DNA of 64,000 nt from an uncultured Brachybacterium sp. (lineage in GTDB: Bacteria; Actinomycetota; Actinomycetes; Actinomycetales; Dermabacteraceae), in NCBI RefSeq assembly GCF_947500705.1, contig NZ_CANMSY010000005.1:1-64000 (forward strand), written 5' to 3'. Positions 1 to 8,517 of the stretch are shown here, in pieces. Position numbers and translations under genes: made by a program. Numbering within the stretch: the first letter of the stretch is position 1; the number at the start of each line of letters is the position of its first letter. A model generated the notes under the pieces. That model did not search any database. It worked only from the letters and a program-made list of their open reading frames with translations, and was not told the DNA's origin.

Positions 1-410
1 TGGTGACTCCACTCGGCCGCGTTGTCGAACAGCGCCTTGTACATGGCCTCGAACTCGCCCTGCTCTCCGGCGGCCTCAGCCGCCTTGGCGGCTTCAACGG
101 AGTTGCCGTGCAAGGGCAGGTAGCGGACCACGAAGGTCACCCGGTCGCCGTATTCGGCACGAATCTCTTCGACCGCGGGATACAGGGATAGACAGGCTTC
201 ACATTCGAAGTCGAGGTACTCCACGAAGACGGCCTCGCCACCTTCCGAAAGCCGCGGGCTGTCCTCTCGAACGAGCTGACCCGTCGCGGTTCCCGTGGCC
301 TCCGAGGGTGCCGTCTGATCTTCCTTGGGGTCGAGAAAGATCACGAACCCCGCGAAGACCAGGGCGGCTACGGCGATCAGCCCCAATGTGAGCTTGACAC
401 TCCTGCTCAT
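1..410 (-). CDS. DsbA-family thiol oxidoreductase, 3' end outside window
   Basis: The N-terminal ~136 residues are visible. One membrane-spanning signal/anchor (residues ~5-25) is followed by an extracytoplasmic thioredoxin-like domain with the active site F-E-C-E-A-C after the strand V-F-V-E-Y-L-D. This is the layout of membrane-anchored DsbA/BdbD-like proteins that act on exported cysteines. The ATG (408-410) overlaps the stop of the upstream P-type ATPase (ATGA), so the two are probably translationally coupled, and with CmtR they form one metal-responsive operon. The role is inferred: protecting or oxidising exported thiols under metal stress. The rest of the protein lies outside the window. 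Confidence 0.85.
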   Translation of the reverse strand, partial: MSRSVKLTLGLIAVAALVFAGFVIFLDPKEDQTAPSEATGTATGQLVREDSPRLSEGGEAVFVEYLDFECEACLSLYPAVEEIRAEYGDRVTFVVRYLPLHGNSVEAAKAAEAAGEQGEFEAMYKALFDNAAEWSH

Positions 411-2374
411 GCGGGTCCTCCTGTGGTCGTCGGCTTTCGCAAATCGTCTCGGACGTGGCTGGGTGACTCCTGCGCAGCGGCGTGGCTGCGTGTCCGGGCG
501 GCGCGCATTCCGTTGGCAATGACGGCCACCTCGGCGACCTCATGGACCAGGACGACCGCAGCGAGACCGAGGACTCCACTCAGTGCGAGGGGGAGGAGCA
601 CGACGATGATCAACAGCGACAGGGCAATGTTCTGGGTGATGATGCGCCGTCCACGACGTGCATGGTCGAAGGCGGCCGGGAGGAGGCGCAGGTCGTGCCC
701 GGTGAATGCGATGTCGGCCGACTCAATGGCTGCATCCGAACCGGTGGCGCCCATCGCTATCCCGATGTCCGCGGCGGCCAGTGCTGGGGCGTCGTTGATG
801 CCGTCACCAATCATCGCCACCGGAGCAGTGCGGGAGAGCTCGCTGATCGCGGCAGCTTTATCCTCGGGGCGCAGCGCGGCCCGGACGTCGCTGATCCCGG
901 CCTGGGTTGCGAGGGCTTGCGCGGTGCGCAGGTTGTCTCCGGTGAGCATGGTGATCCCGATGCCTCGGTCGCTGAGGGTGCGGATCACCTCGGGAACTTC
1001 CGGCCGCAGCTCATCGCGTACTCCGATCGCCCCGACCGGCTCATGCTCGTGGTGCACGATGACCACGGTCATGCCCTGAGTCTCGAGTTCCTCTACTCGC
1101 TCCGCGAGTGCGCCCGATGCCAGCCAGCGCGGGCTTCCGACCGTGATCACGGCTCCGCCCACGACTCCCTGGATTCCCTGACCAGCCAGCTCCGTCACTT
1201 CGGTCGCCTTCGGTGCTTCGGGTGCAGCGGCGGTGATCGCGGCTGCCAGCGGGTGGGTACTGTGCTGCTCGAGCGCGGCCGCCCAGGCCACTACCTCGCT
1301 TTCGACTGCATCGGCAGTGAGGACGGCGGTGACGGTCGGCTGATTACGAGTCAGGGTGCCTGTCTTATCGAGAGCGACGTGGCGGATGCCGCCAAAGCGT
1401 TCGAAGATCGCACCGGACTTGATGACCACCCCGAACTTGCTGGCCGAGCCGATCGCCGCGACCACGGTGATCGGTACGGAAATCGCTAGCGCGCACGGCG
1501 ATGCGGCGACCAGGACCACCAGTGCGCGGGTGATCCACAACTCCGGATCGCCGAGTATCGATCCGATCAGCGCGACCAAGGTCGCAAGGATCAGCACCCC
1601 GGGAACCAAAGGGCGGGCGATGCGGTCGGCGAGACGGGCGCGGTCGCCCTTTTCGGCTTGGGCCTGCTCGACCAGCTCCACGATAGTGGTCAGCGAGTTG
1701 TCCGTCCCCGCTGCGGTCGCCTCGACCTCGAGAGCTCCGGCGTTGTTGATCGCCCCTGCCGAAACCGCATCGCCAGGTTCGACCTCGACGGGAATCGACT
1801 CCCCGGTGATCGCGGAAGTGTCCAGACTGCTGTGCCCTGAGCGCACAATCCCGTCGGTCGCGATCCGCTCACCGGCGCGCACCAGCATCACCTGACCCGC
1901 TGTCAGCTCCCGTGCGGCGATCGAAGTCCACGCACCGTCGATGGAGACGGACGCGGTGTCGGGGACCAGCTTCAACAGGGCCCGCAGCCCGCCACGGGCC
2001 CGGTCCATCGCCTTATCCTCCAGCGCTTCGGCGATCGAGTAGAGGAACGCCAGTGCCGCGGCTTCCTCGACGTAGCCCAGGATCACCGCACCGACCGCGC
2101 TGATCGTCATCAGCAGACTGATGCCGAGCCTGCCCTTGAGCAGTGCCCGGATCGCGCCGGGCGTGAACGTTGAGGCGCCTAGAAGCAGGCCACTCCAGAA
2201 AAACGCAAGGGCGGGTATCTCCGCGCCGGACCACTCACAAAGGAGGCCAGTAAGAAACGCGATCCCGGAGAGCACGGGAAGGAGCACCTCGCGGTCCTTC
2301 CACCAGGGCCCGTCACCGTCGTCGTGATCGTCGACGTCGACGCTGTTCACCTGCGGATCCGTCACCGCGCTCAC
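407..2374 (-). CDS. P1B-type heavy-metal ATPase with SPC motif (P1B-4-like)
   Basis: 655 aa. It shows TGES (190-193), the SPC ion-binding motif in a membrane helix (292-294), the phosphorylation motif DKTGTLT (D336), an HP motif (QHSTHP) and a GDGINDAPAL hinge. There is no N-terminal CxxC metal-binding domain, only a short Asp/His-rich tail. SPC instead of CPC plus a C-terminal HE...N helix places it with P1B-4 ATPases (Co/Zn/Cd/Fe(II) export in known members). The start chosen is GTG at 2374, whose GTGA overlaps the CmtR stop; a longer frame to 2428 would run into CmtR. It is coupled to the DsbA-like gene downstream. With a CmtR-type regulator, Cd(II)/Pb(II)/Co(II) export is the best guess; the substrate is not proven. 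Confidence 0.92.
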   Translation of the reverse strand: MSAVTDPQVNSVDVDDHDDGDGPWWKDREVLLPVLSGIAFLTGLLCEWSGAEIPALAFFWSGLLLGASTFTPGAIRALLKGRLGISLLMTISAVGAVILGYVEEAAALAFLYSIAEALEDKAMDRARGGLRALLKLVPDTASVSIDGAWTSIAARELTAGQVMLVRAGERIATDGIVRSGHSSLDTSAITGESIPVEVEPGDAVSAGAINNAGALEVEATAAGTDNSLTTIVELVEQAQAEKGDRARLADRIARPLVPGVLILATLVALIGSILGDPELWITRALVVLVAASPCALAISVPITVVAAIGSASKFGVVIKSGAIFERFGGIRHVALDKTGTLTRNQPTVTAVLTADAVESEVVAWAAALEQHSTHPLAAAITAAAPEAPKATEVTELAGQGIQGVVGGAVITVGSPRWLASGALAERVEELETQGMTVVIVHHEHEPVGAIGVRDELRPEVPEVIRTLSDRGIGITMLTGDNLRTAQALATQAGISDVRAALRPEDKAAAISELSRTAPVAMIGDGINDAPALAAADIGIAMGATGSDAAIESADIAFTGHDLRLLPAAFDHARRGRRIITQNIALSLLIIVVLLPLALSGVLGLAAVVLVHEVAEVAVIANGMRAARTRSHAAAQESPSHVRDDLRKPTTTGGPA

Positions 2375-2730
2375 GCGAGAGCCCCCGCATCGCAGCAGCC
2401 CGGGACCGGGCAAGCAGGATTGAGGCACACGGCACTCTCATCGACCGCGAGAGTCACCTCGACCAGCGCGTTCAAGGCCGCGGTGAGGTGCGGATCGGAG
2501 ATTTCATACCGGGTCTGCCGTCCCTCCGGCTCGGCGACCACGATCCCACAGTCCCGTAGACAACTTAGATGGTTCGATACGTTCGACCGCGTCAACTCAA
2601 GCTCGCGTGAGAGCACTGCTGGATAGCTCGGAGCCTCCAGAAGTGTCAGCAAGATTCGTGACCGCGTCGGATCTGCCATCGCACGGCCCAGGCGGTTCAT
2701 GATGTCCAAACGAGAAGCAATAGTCAGCAC
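2371..2730 (-). CDS. cmtR: ArsR/SmtB-family metal sensor, CmtR type
   Basis: 119 aa from a GTG start at 2730. The winged-helix core has the DNA-reading segment LTRSNVSNHLSCLRDCG. Cysteines fall at 57, 61 and 102, the same numbering as the Cd(II)/Pb(II) ligands of Mycobacterium tuberculosis CmtR. That match and the family-like beginning (VLTIASRLDIM) favour this start over an ATG at 2844. The C-terminus adds a CxxxxC...CC tail. It is first in the minus-strand operon with the SPC ATPase and the DsbA-like gene. Known members repress the operon until Cd/Pb binds. The likely operator is the repeat-containing region just upstream. Confidence 0.9.
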   Translation of the reverse strand: MLTIASRLDIMNRLGRAMADPTRSRILLTLLEAPSYPAVLSRELELTRSNVSNHLSCLRDCGIVVAEPEGRQTRYEISDPHLTAALNALVEVTLAVDESAVCLNPACPVPGCCDAGALA

Positions 2731-2732
2731 AG

Positions 2733-2758
2733 GCTGACCATACAGTAGTCGCTGACCA
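2733..2758. promoter_or_regulatory. Candidate CmtR operator: 8-bp direct repeats
   Basis: GCTGACCA occurs at 2733-2740 and again at 2751-2758, 18 bp apart, immediately upstream of the cmtR start and in the divergent region between the two metal operons. The position suggests an autoregulatory operator. Inferred from position and repetition only. Confidence 0.4.
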
Positions 2759-2881
2759 CTATGGAAGATCATGGCCGGAGCCAGGGTTCCCGCACCGGCC
2801 TCTCCACTGCTGCCGGTGCGTAACCGTGCATCAGTCCCCGTCAATGCAGGGCAGGACGATCATGTAGGTCACAGCGATAGA

Positions 2882-2913
2882 GCTAGACCTTCGAGTCGAC
2901 TGGAAGGTCTAGC
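2882..2913 (+). promoter_or_regulatory. MerR-family operator/promoter with 20-bp spacer
   Basis: The inverted repeat GCTAGACCTTC / GAAGGTCTAGC (2882-2892 and 2903-2913) is perfect over 11 bp, and the 10-bp centre carries GTCGAC. The GACCTTC...GAAGGTC core matches operators of CadR/ZntR/PbrR-type MerR proteins. A -35-like TAGACC (2884-2889) and -10-like TAGCCT (2910-2915) are 20 bp apart, the overlong spacing typical of MerR-activated promoters. The predicted transcription start coincides with the GTG at 2919, so the mRNA is probably leaderless. Confidence 0.85.
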
Positions 2914-2918
2914 CTTCG

Positions 2919-3371
2919 GTGGTGCGAATCTCCGAGGTCGCAGCCCGGTCGGGTGTTCCCGCGACCACGCTGCGCTACTACGACACCATCGGTCTCATTG
3001 GGGCCCGCCGGGAAGCCAACGGGTACCGGTCCTATGACGACACCGTGTTAGAGCGCCTGGCCTTCATCGAGGCGGCCAAAGCCCTGTCACTGCCGCTCAC
3101 CGAGATCGCGGGCCTGCTGGTCGTGGTCGAGGAGGAAACCTGCACGCAGGTCCGTGAGGCCCTGGCTCCCCGGCTGGCCGACCGCCTCCGAGAGGTCGAT
3201 GAGCACCTCGCGGCGCTACAGCGGCTGCGGAATCAACTCGACTCTGCGAACCAGCGCGTCACCGCATGCCCGGACAGCGGCGCCGCGTGCCGCAGCGAAT
3301 GCATCCTCCTAGATGACCGCCACCAGCCCTGTACCTCCCGTGACGCCCACGAAGGAGATCCCCGACTGTGA
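2919..3371 (+). CDS. MerR-family heavy-metal-responsive regulator
   Basis: 150 aa. The N-terminal winged HTH reads ISEVAARSGVPATTLRYYDTIGLI, followed by a dimerisation helix. Cysteines at 75, 117, 124 and 128 fit a thiolate metal site like CadR/PbrR/MerR. The GTG start lies 5 nt after the operator palindrome, so it is likely leaderless and autoregulated. The stop overlaps the GTG of the permease (GTGA, 3368-3371), which indicates coupling. The metal cannot be assigned; soft metals or thiol-reactive metalloids are likely from the cysteines and the neighbour. Confidence 0.88.
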   Translation: MVRISEVAARSGVPATTLRYYDTIGLIGARREANGYRSYDDTVLERLAFIEAAKALSLPLTEIAGLLVVVEEETCTQVREALAPRLADRLREVDEHLAALQRLRNQLDSANQRVTACPDSGAACRSECILLDDRHQPCTSRDAHEGDPRL

Positions 3372-4348
3372 ATCGCCTTGTCTCCTGGTGGGACACCCAC
3401 CAGATCACCCTGTACCTGGCCGCTATCGCAGCCGGCGCCACACTTGGACTGGCTGCGCCAGGGCTCGCGCCGACGTTGGAGCACTCCATCGAGCCGGTGT
3501 TGATGCTGCTGCTGTTCGCCACGTTCCTGAGCGTGCCCCTGATCGAACTCGGCCAGGCATTCCGCGACCGGAGGTTCTTAGGCACCGTGCTCGTGGCGAA
3601 CTTCGCGATCGTGCCGCTGCTGGCCTGGGCGCTATCACGGTTCGTCGCGGACGACCAAGGGCTCCTGCTCGGCGTGCTTCTGGTGCTGCTGACCCCATGC
3701 ATCGACTACGTCATCGTCTTCACAGGCCTGGCTGGCGGAGCGCACGCGAAACTGCTGGCAGCAGCGCCCTTGCTGATGCTCCTCCAACTGGCGTTGTTGC
3801 CGCTGTACCTGTTCGTTTTCGCGGGCCGCGAGGTCGTCGGCGTGATCGACGTGGCCCCGTTTGTGGAAGCGTTCGTGCTGCTGATCGTGGTGCCGCTGGC
3901 CGCGGCGACGGCCGTGCAGGCGCTGGCGCGCCGTCACCAGTCGGGCCGAGCCATCGAAGGCGCAATGGCGCGGGCCATGGTTCCGCTGATGATGATCACC
4001 CTCGCGACCGTGATCGGTTCCCAGATCGCTGCGGTCGGCTCGCAGATCGGGACCCTGGCACGCCTCCTCCCCCTCTACACCGGATTCGTCGTTGGGGCTG
4101 TTCTCATCGGTGCGGTTGCCTCAAGAGCCACGAGGCTGGATACGCCATCGACGCGGGCGGTGATGTTCTCCGTCTCCACCCGCAACTCCCTGGTCGTCCT
4201 TCCCCTCGCACTGGCCCTCCCAGACGCATTTGCGATCGCGCCACTCGCAGTTGTCACCCAGACCCTGGTCGAACTCATCGCCATGGTCATCCTCGTCCGA
4301 ATCGTGCCCGCAATCGTCCCGGGGACCAAAGAAACGGCCGTCCCGTAA
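3368..4348 (+). CDS. Acr3/BASS-type permease (arsenic resistance-like)
   Basis: 326 aa, about ten hydrophobic helices and no signal peptide. The helix with TPCIDYVIVF keeps the Pro-Cys found in arsenite (Acr3)-type and bile-acid/sodium-symporter-fold carriers. Start GTG 3368 overlaps the MerR stop, so the two genes form a bicistron. The likely role is export of a metal(loid) across the membrane. Control by a MerR protein rather than ArsR, and the lack of ArsC or other ars genes, leave the substrate open. Confidence 0.75.
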   Translation: MNRLVSWWDTHQITLYLAAIAAGATLGLAAPGLAPTLEHSIEPVLMLLLFATFLSVPLIELGQAFRDRRFLGTVLVANFAIVPLLAWALSRFVADDQGLLLGVLLVLLTPCIDYVIVFTGLAGGAHAKLLAAAPLLMLLQLALLPLYLFVFAGREVVGVIDVAPFVEAFVLLIVVPLAAATAVQALARRHQSGRAIEGAMARAMVPLMMITLATVIGSQIAAVGSQIGTLARLLPLYTGFVVGAVLIGAVASRATRLDTPSTRAVMFSVSTRNSLVVLPLALALPDAFAIAPLAVVTQTLVELIAMVILVRIVPAIVPGTKETAVP

Positions 4349-4730
4349 CCGACTGCCTCGAACTTGAGCGCTCTGTCCCCGCCGGGACTTTCGTGACAGA
4401 CCTGCCTGCCATGCAGCGCCGAACACCTCAACAGGACATCCGGAAGACCTACTCCCTGGCCAACCGAGCACCTGCGGCACGAGATCCGAACACCTTCGCG
4501 CGAGGGTCGGCCGCGAGAACAATGCTCAACCGAACGATACCGTCCCCCGGCAATGGCTACGGACTGTTGCGCGCCTACCTCGCGACGAGCCGGGACCGGG
4601 CGGTCGAGTGAGACCCGGCCCTCAGCATCGCTCCGCGCACGCAGGCGCCGGTCGTGCTGTTCGCGCGTCGGAGACTCAGAGTCATGCTGGGAAGTCCTTC
4701 TGAAGGTCGGTCGAGAAGCGTGGCGGAGCA
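4349..4730. other. Intergenic region without a convincing gene
   Basis: 382 bp between the permease and the convergent acetyltransferase gene. Frames here are extensions or shadows with no recognisable motif or ribosome binding site. GC is slightly lower and more uneven than in the neighbours, which may mark the edge of the metal-resistance insert. Confidence 0.5.
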
Positions 4731-5690
4731 TCAGCGGACGAGCCGGACCTCGGCGAGGTCGAGCGTCTCGTCGACGTGGCGGGCACCATCAGGAGTGAAG
4801 CCGTTGCGCTCATAGAACCGGCGCGCACGAGGGTTCTCCGCGGCGACCCAGAGCTGAGCAGGAACGTCGGCAGGAAGCACTGCCTCGAGCAGGGCCTGGC
4901 CGGCCCCGCTGCCGTGGAGCGCGGAGAGCACATAGAGCGAGTACAGCTCCCGGTCGCGCACCGGTGCATGTGGGCCGATCTGCCGCCCGGTATGCGCGAT
5001 GGCGAGGCCGATGATCTGCCCAGCGGATTCCGCGACGGTCACGGCAACTCCGCCGTCGAGCCATCGCTGCCAGGTCGCAGCACGCTGCTCGAGCGTGTCG
5101 GTCTCCCAGTGCGAGGCCGGAAGCAGCTCGGAGTAGGTCTCGACCCATGAGGTGTGATGCACCGTCGCGCAATTGCGAGCATCGTCTGCGGTGGCGGGAC
5201 GGATGCTGAAGGCTGGGCGCGGATCGCGCTGCCAGCGCACCCACGCAGCAGCCGTTCCAGGCCACGGGGCGGCGGCCGGGACGAACCCTTCCCGCTCGTA
5301 GAAGCGGCCGGCATTCGAGTTCTCCGAGACGTACTCGGTGAGCAGACCGCGCCCCCGCGCCCGTGCCCGATCCTTCGCGGCGGAGATCAGCTCATGCCCG
5401 ATTCCTGAGCGCTGCTGCGAGGGCAGGACGTAGAGCTTCCATAGGACCAGGTCGTCCCCGAGCTCCGCGACCTCAGCCATGCCCACGACCCCCTGCGCGG
5501 TCTCGGCAACGTCGATGTCGCCGGCCTCGATGGCGGCACGGAGAGCATCCGCGCTCCAGTAGGTGTCCAGGGCGTCGAGGACATAGCGGGCGCCCTTGAG
5601 CGGCCCGTAGGTGGGAGGCCATGTCGAGAAGCCGATGAAGCGCACCGCGTCGAGGTCCTCAGCGACGGCCCGACGGATCGTGATGCTCAT
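4731..5690 (-). CDS. Tandem-domain GNAT acetyltransferase
   Basis: 319 aa with two GNAT folds. Domain 1 (about 1-155) has the acetyl-CoA loop around LPSQQRSGIGHELI. Domain 2 (about 165-319) has LSALHGSGAGQALLEAV, with the typical RFYERNGF near the C-terminus. Each starts with an (S/T)IRxA strand. ATG 5690 was chosen because it begins the first domain directly; the longer frame to 5873 would cover the SOS box of the divergent cassette. Tandem GNATs occur in aminoglycoside or mycothiol-type acetyltransferases (MshD is one), but the substrate is not evident. Confidence 0.8.
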   Translation of the reverse strand: MSITIRRAVAEDLDAVRFIGFSTWPPTYGPLKGARYVLDALDTYWSADALRAAIEAGDIDVAETAQGVVGMAEVAELGDDLVLWKLYVLPSQQRSGIGHELISAAKDRARARGRGLLTEYVSENSNAGRFYEREGFVPAAAPWPGTAAAWVRWQRDPRPAFSIRPATADDARNCATVHHTSWVETYSELLPASHWETDTLEQRAATWQRWLDGGVAVTVAESAGQIIGLAIAHTGRQIGPHAPVRDRELYSLYVLSALHGSGAGQALLEAVLPADVPAQLWVAAENPRARRFYERNGFTPDGARHVDETLDLAEVRLVR

Positions 5691-5853
5691 GACCGGCATG
5701 TATACCAGCCCCCGCGCTGATCGGCCCAGTCGCCACCTCCTGCGCTCTGCGGCCGTCCCGACGCCGTCTGTCACACCCCTCCCAGAGGCTTCGCATATAC
5801 GTTCGAAGTCACGACCTGGACACCTTGAGCGCCACCCCTTCGGGGCGTACAGT

Positions 5854-5869
5854 TCGAACCCCTGTTCGA
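5854..5869 (+). promoter_or_regulatory. LexA (SOS) box
   Basis: TCGAAC-CCCT-GTTCGA is a perfect palindrome with a 4-nt centre and equals the actinobacterial/Bacillus LexA operator core. It lies 45 bp before imuA' and is the only such site in this intergenic region, so the mutagenesis cassette is almost certainly damage-inducible. Confidence 0.93.
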
Positions 5870-5914
5870 ACATGTGTGCGAGGGGAACGGCGAGAGGCGG
5901 AAGGAGGAATCACG

Positions 5915-6754
5915 ATGGGCACAGCACTCCAGATGGAGGATCGCGAGGAGCGTCTGTCCCGGGCTCGGGCGGCGCTGGGGGCGGCTGAGCGCTCCGCCGC
6001 GCGCTGGGGCGGGAGGATCGACCGCACCGCCCTGCAGTCGTCGGCGCCCCCTGTCGCAGAGCCCGCTGCGGGACCCGCCGATGACGGCCTCGGCACCCGT
6101 CTGCCGGTCCCAGGGCCGCTCGAGTCACTGTTCCCGCGCGGCAGCCTGCGCGCCGGCGGCTCCGTGGCGATCGAGGGTGCCGCGACCACCTCGCTGCTGC
6201 TGTCACTCGCGGTCGCCGCGGCGGGGGAGGACTCCTGGTGCGCGATCGCCGGCATGCCCGATCTGGGCCTGCGCTCCGCTCTGGACGCCGGTCTGGATCC
6301 CTGCCGCCTCGCCCTCGCCCCGGCGGGCGGCGACCAGCGCCCCCAGGTGCTCTCCGCCCTGGCCGACGGTGTGGGCGTGCTCGTGCTCGGCCCCGACCTG
6401 GACCTCGCCCCCGCGCTCTGGCGCAGCCTGCTGAACCGGGCCCGCACCGCCGACACCCTGGTCCTCGCCGCCACTCCGCCCGGCCGCGCCGACCTCACCC
6501 TGCGCGCCATCACCCGGGGCTGGGCAGGGCTCGGGACAGGCTCGGGCCGACTGCGCAGGCGCCGCCTCGAGATCATCTCCGACGGGCGGGGGATCACCGG
6601 GCAGCGCACCACCGAGGTGCTGCTGCCTCAGGTGCGCGGCATGATCGCCGACGCCCCGCACTCGCAGGGCGCAGAGGCCACGCAGAGCTCCGCACGGAAC
6701 CGTGCGAGCACGGAGCCGGTGCGTCTGCTGCGCCCGGTGCGGAGGGCGGGCTGA
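5915..6754 (+). CDS. imuA': ImuA'-like SOS mutagenesis protein
   Basis: 279 aa. RecA/SulA-like fold: a central LFPRGSLRAGGSVAIEG stretch replaces the RecA P-loop region, followed by hydrophobic beta strands. The C-terminus is low-complexity and basic. In mycobacteria ImuA' and ImuB are accessory factors that bring DnaE2 to lesions. The start is ATG 5915, preceded by AAGGAGGAA; the frame is open further upstream but that part overlaps the LexA box. The stop overlaps the imuB start by one base (TGATG). Confidence 0.88.
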   Translation: MGTALQMEDREERLSRARAALGAAERSAARWGGRIDRTALQSSAPPVAEPAAGPADDGLGTRLPVPGPLESLFPRGSLRAGGSVAIEGAATTSLLLSLAVAAAGEDSWCAIAGMPDLGLRSALDAGLDPCRLALAPAGGDQRPQVLSALADGVGVLVLGPDLDLAPALWRSLLNRARTADTLVLAATPPGRADLTLRAITRGWAGLGTGSGRLRRRRLEIISDGRGITGQRTTEVLLPQVRGMIADAPHSQGAEATQSSARNRASTEPVRLLRPVRRAG

Positions 6755-8505
6755 TGAGCACACCTGTGATCGCCACCGCGACCCGCACCGTCGCCGTCAC
6801 CGTCCCGGACTGGCCGCTGCTGGCGGCGCTGGACCGCCACCAGCGTCGCAGCGAGAGCGAGGCGGAGGCTGTGAAAGAGACAGCGAGAAGGGCAGAGACA
6901 GGGGAGGCCCCGCCCGTGCTCGATCTCGCCGCCGCTCCGGTGATCCTGCTGGACCAGCACCGCGTCACCCATGCCGGGGCCGCCGCCCAGGCGGCCGGGG
7001 TGCTGCCGGGGATGAAACGTCGCGCCGCCCGCGCCGCCTGCCCCGAGGCACTCGTGCTGGAGGCAGACCGAGAGCATGAATCCGCCCTGTTCGAGCTGGT
7101 CGCCGCCGCAGTGGATACGATCGCCGCCGGGGTCGACGTGCTGCGTCCCGGGGTGCTGCTGATGTCCGCCCGCGGCCCCGCCCGCCACCGGGGCGGCGAA
7201 GGGCCCCTGGCGGAGCAGATCCTTGATGCGGTCGCCGAGCTCACCGGCTGGGACTGCACCGTCGGGATCGCCGACGGCCCTTTCGCCGCGCTGCTCGCCT
7301 CCCCGCGCGGGCGGATCGTGCGCGAGGGCCGCAGCGCCGACTACCTCGCCCCGCACCCGATCCAGACCCTGCGCAGCGCGCCCGTCGGCCCCGGCTGGGG
7401 ACATCGCGGCCAGCCCTCAGCCACCCGCCCGGAGCGCAGGCTGGACCTCGCCGAGACCGTCGACCTGCTGCAGCGGCTCGGCATCACCACTCTCGGGGAT
7501 CTCGCTGCGCTCCCATCAGCTGCCGTCGCGGATCGCTTCGGGCCCGACGTCGCGACCCTGCACCTGCTGGCCCGCGGCGAGGAGCCCACCCCGCCCGCGG
7601 CGCACCATCCCACCCAGCCGATCCTCGCCGAGACCACGCTGGAGACCCCGCTGGTGCGCACCGACCAGGCGGCCTTCATCGCCCGCCCGCTGGCCGAGCA
7701 GCTGCACGCGATGCTGGTCGCGAACGGCCTGGTGTGCACCCGGCTGCGGATCGTGGCCCGCACCGAGGGCGGCGAGGAGATGGAGCGCACCTGGCGGCAC
7801 GACGGGGCGCTCACCGTCGCCGACGTCGTGGACCGCATCCGCTGGCAGTGCGACGGCTGGATCACCCGCGCCCGCCTGGGCGGGCCCGCGACCGGCGCGA
7901 TCACCCGGATCGGCCTGCACCCGCTGCAGCTGGCCCCGGCCGGGGAGAACGCTCCCGCCCTGTGGGGCAGTGCCGGGGAGGCGACCCAGCGCGCCTCCCG
8001 CGCCCTCGCCCGAGCCCAGGGTCTGGCGGGGGAGGATGCGGTGCAGGTCCCCGCCCTCGCCGGCGGACGGCTGCTCGCCGAAGAGGTGACGCTGGTGCCC
8101 TGGCGCAGCGAGAAGCCCGCCCGGCGCGGAGGCCCTTGGCCCGGCTCCCTGCCGCGCCCGGTGCCCGCCACCGTGTTCCGCGAGCCGCCCGCGGTGCACC
8201 TCGAGGATGCCTCCGGCCGGCCCGTCGTGGTCACCGCCCGCGGACTGCTGAGCGCCCCACCCGCCCAGCTGCTGGTCAGCGCGCCCGGCACCCCGGCCCT
8301 GCAGCGGGCGGGACTGCGCGCCGGCTCCGGCTATCCGGTGCTCGGTCACGGCGCCCCCACCGTGATCGACGAGCGCTGGTGGGCGCGGGACGGCCACCGC
8401 GCCGCCCGCCTGCAGCTGGTGGTGCGCGGCGCGAGCGCCGAGGAGACCGCGGTGCTGGCGCTGTCCCGCACGGGGGAGTGGACGCTGGAGGGGTTGTATG
8501 ACTAG
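6754..8505 (+). CDS. imuB: ImuB, Y-family polymerase-like translesion factor
   Basis: 583 aa. Y-family polymerase fold with the palm/fingers start TVAVTVPDWPLLAALD and a little-finger region around LRIVARTEGGEEMERTWRHDG. The acidic catalytic residues expected of DinB are replaced (PDWP in the first motif), as in ImuB proteins, which are polymerase-inactive hubs binding the beta clamp, ImuA' and DnaE2. Start ATG 6754 overlaps the imuA' stop. Second gene of the LexA-controlled operon. Confidence 0.92.
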   Translation: MSTPVIATATRTVAVTVPDWPLLAALDRHQRRSESEAEAVKETARRAETGEAPPVLDLAAAPVILLDQHRVTHAGAAAQAAGVLPGMKRRAARAACPEALVLEADREHESALFELVAAAVDTIAAGVDVLRPGVLLMSARGPARHRGGEGPLAEQILDAVAELTGWDCTVGIADGPFAALLASPRGRIVREGRSADYLAPHPIQTLRSAPVGPGWGHRGQPSATRPERRLDLAETVDLLQRLGITTLGDLAALPSAAVADRFGPDVATLHLLARGEEPTPPAAHHPTQPILAETTLETPLVRTDQAAFIARPLAEQLHAMLVANGLVCTRLRIVARTEGGEEMERTWRHDGALTVADVVDRIRWQCDGWITRARLGGPATGAITRIGLHPLQLAPAGENAPALWGSAGEATQRASRALARAQGLAGEDAVQVPALAGGRLLAEEVTLVPWRSEKPARRGGPWPGSLPRPVPATVFREPPAVHLEDASGRPVVVTARGLLSAPPAQLLVSAPGTPALQRAGLRAGSGYPVLGHGAPTVIDERWWARDGHRAARLQLVVRGASAEETAVLALSRTGEWTLEGLYD

Positions 8506-8517
8506 GGAGAATCACTG

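Noticed and set aside
407-2374. Copper-type (CopA) assignment for the P1B ATPase
   Set aside because: SPC replaces CPC and no CxxC N-terminal domain exists; the regulator is CmtR-type.
4075-4731. Minus-strand frame of 218 codons behind the permease
   Set aside because: Overlaps the permease 3' end in antisense, no motif, composition unlike real genes here.
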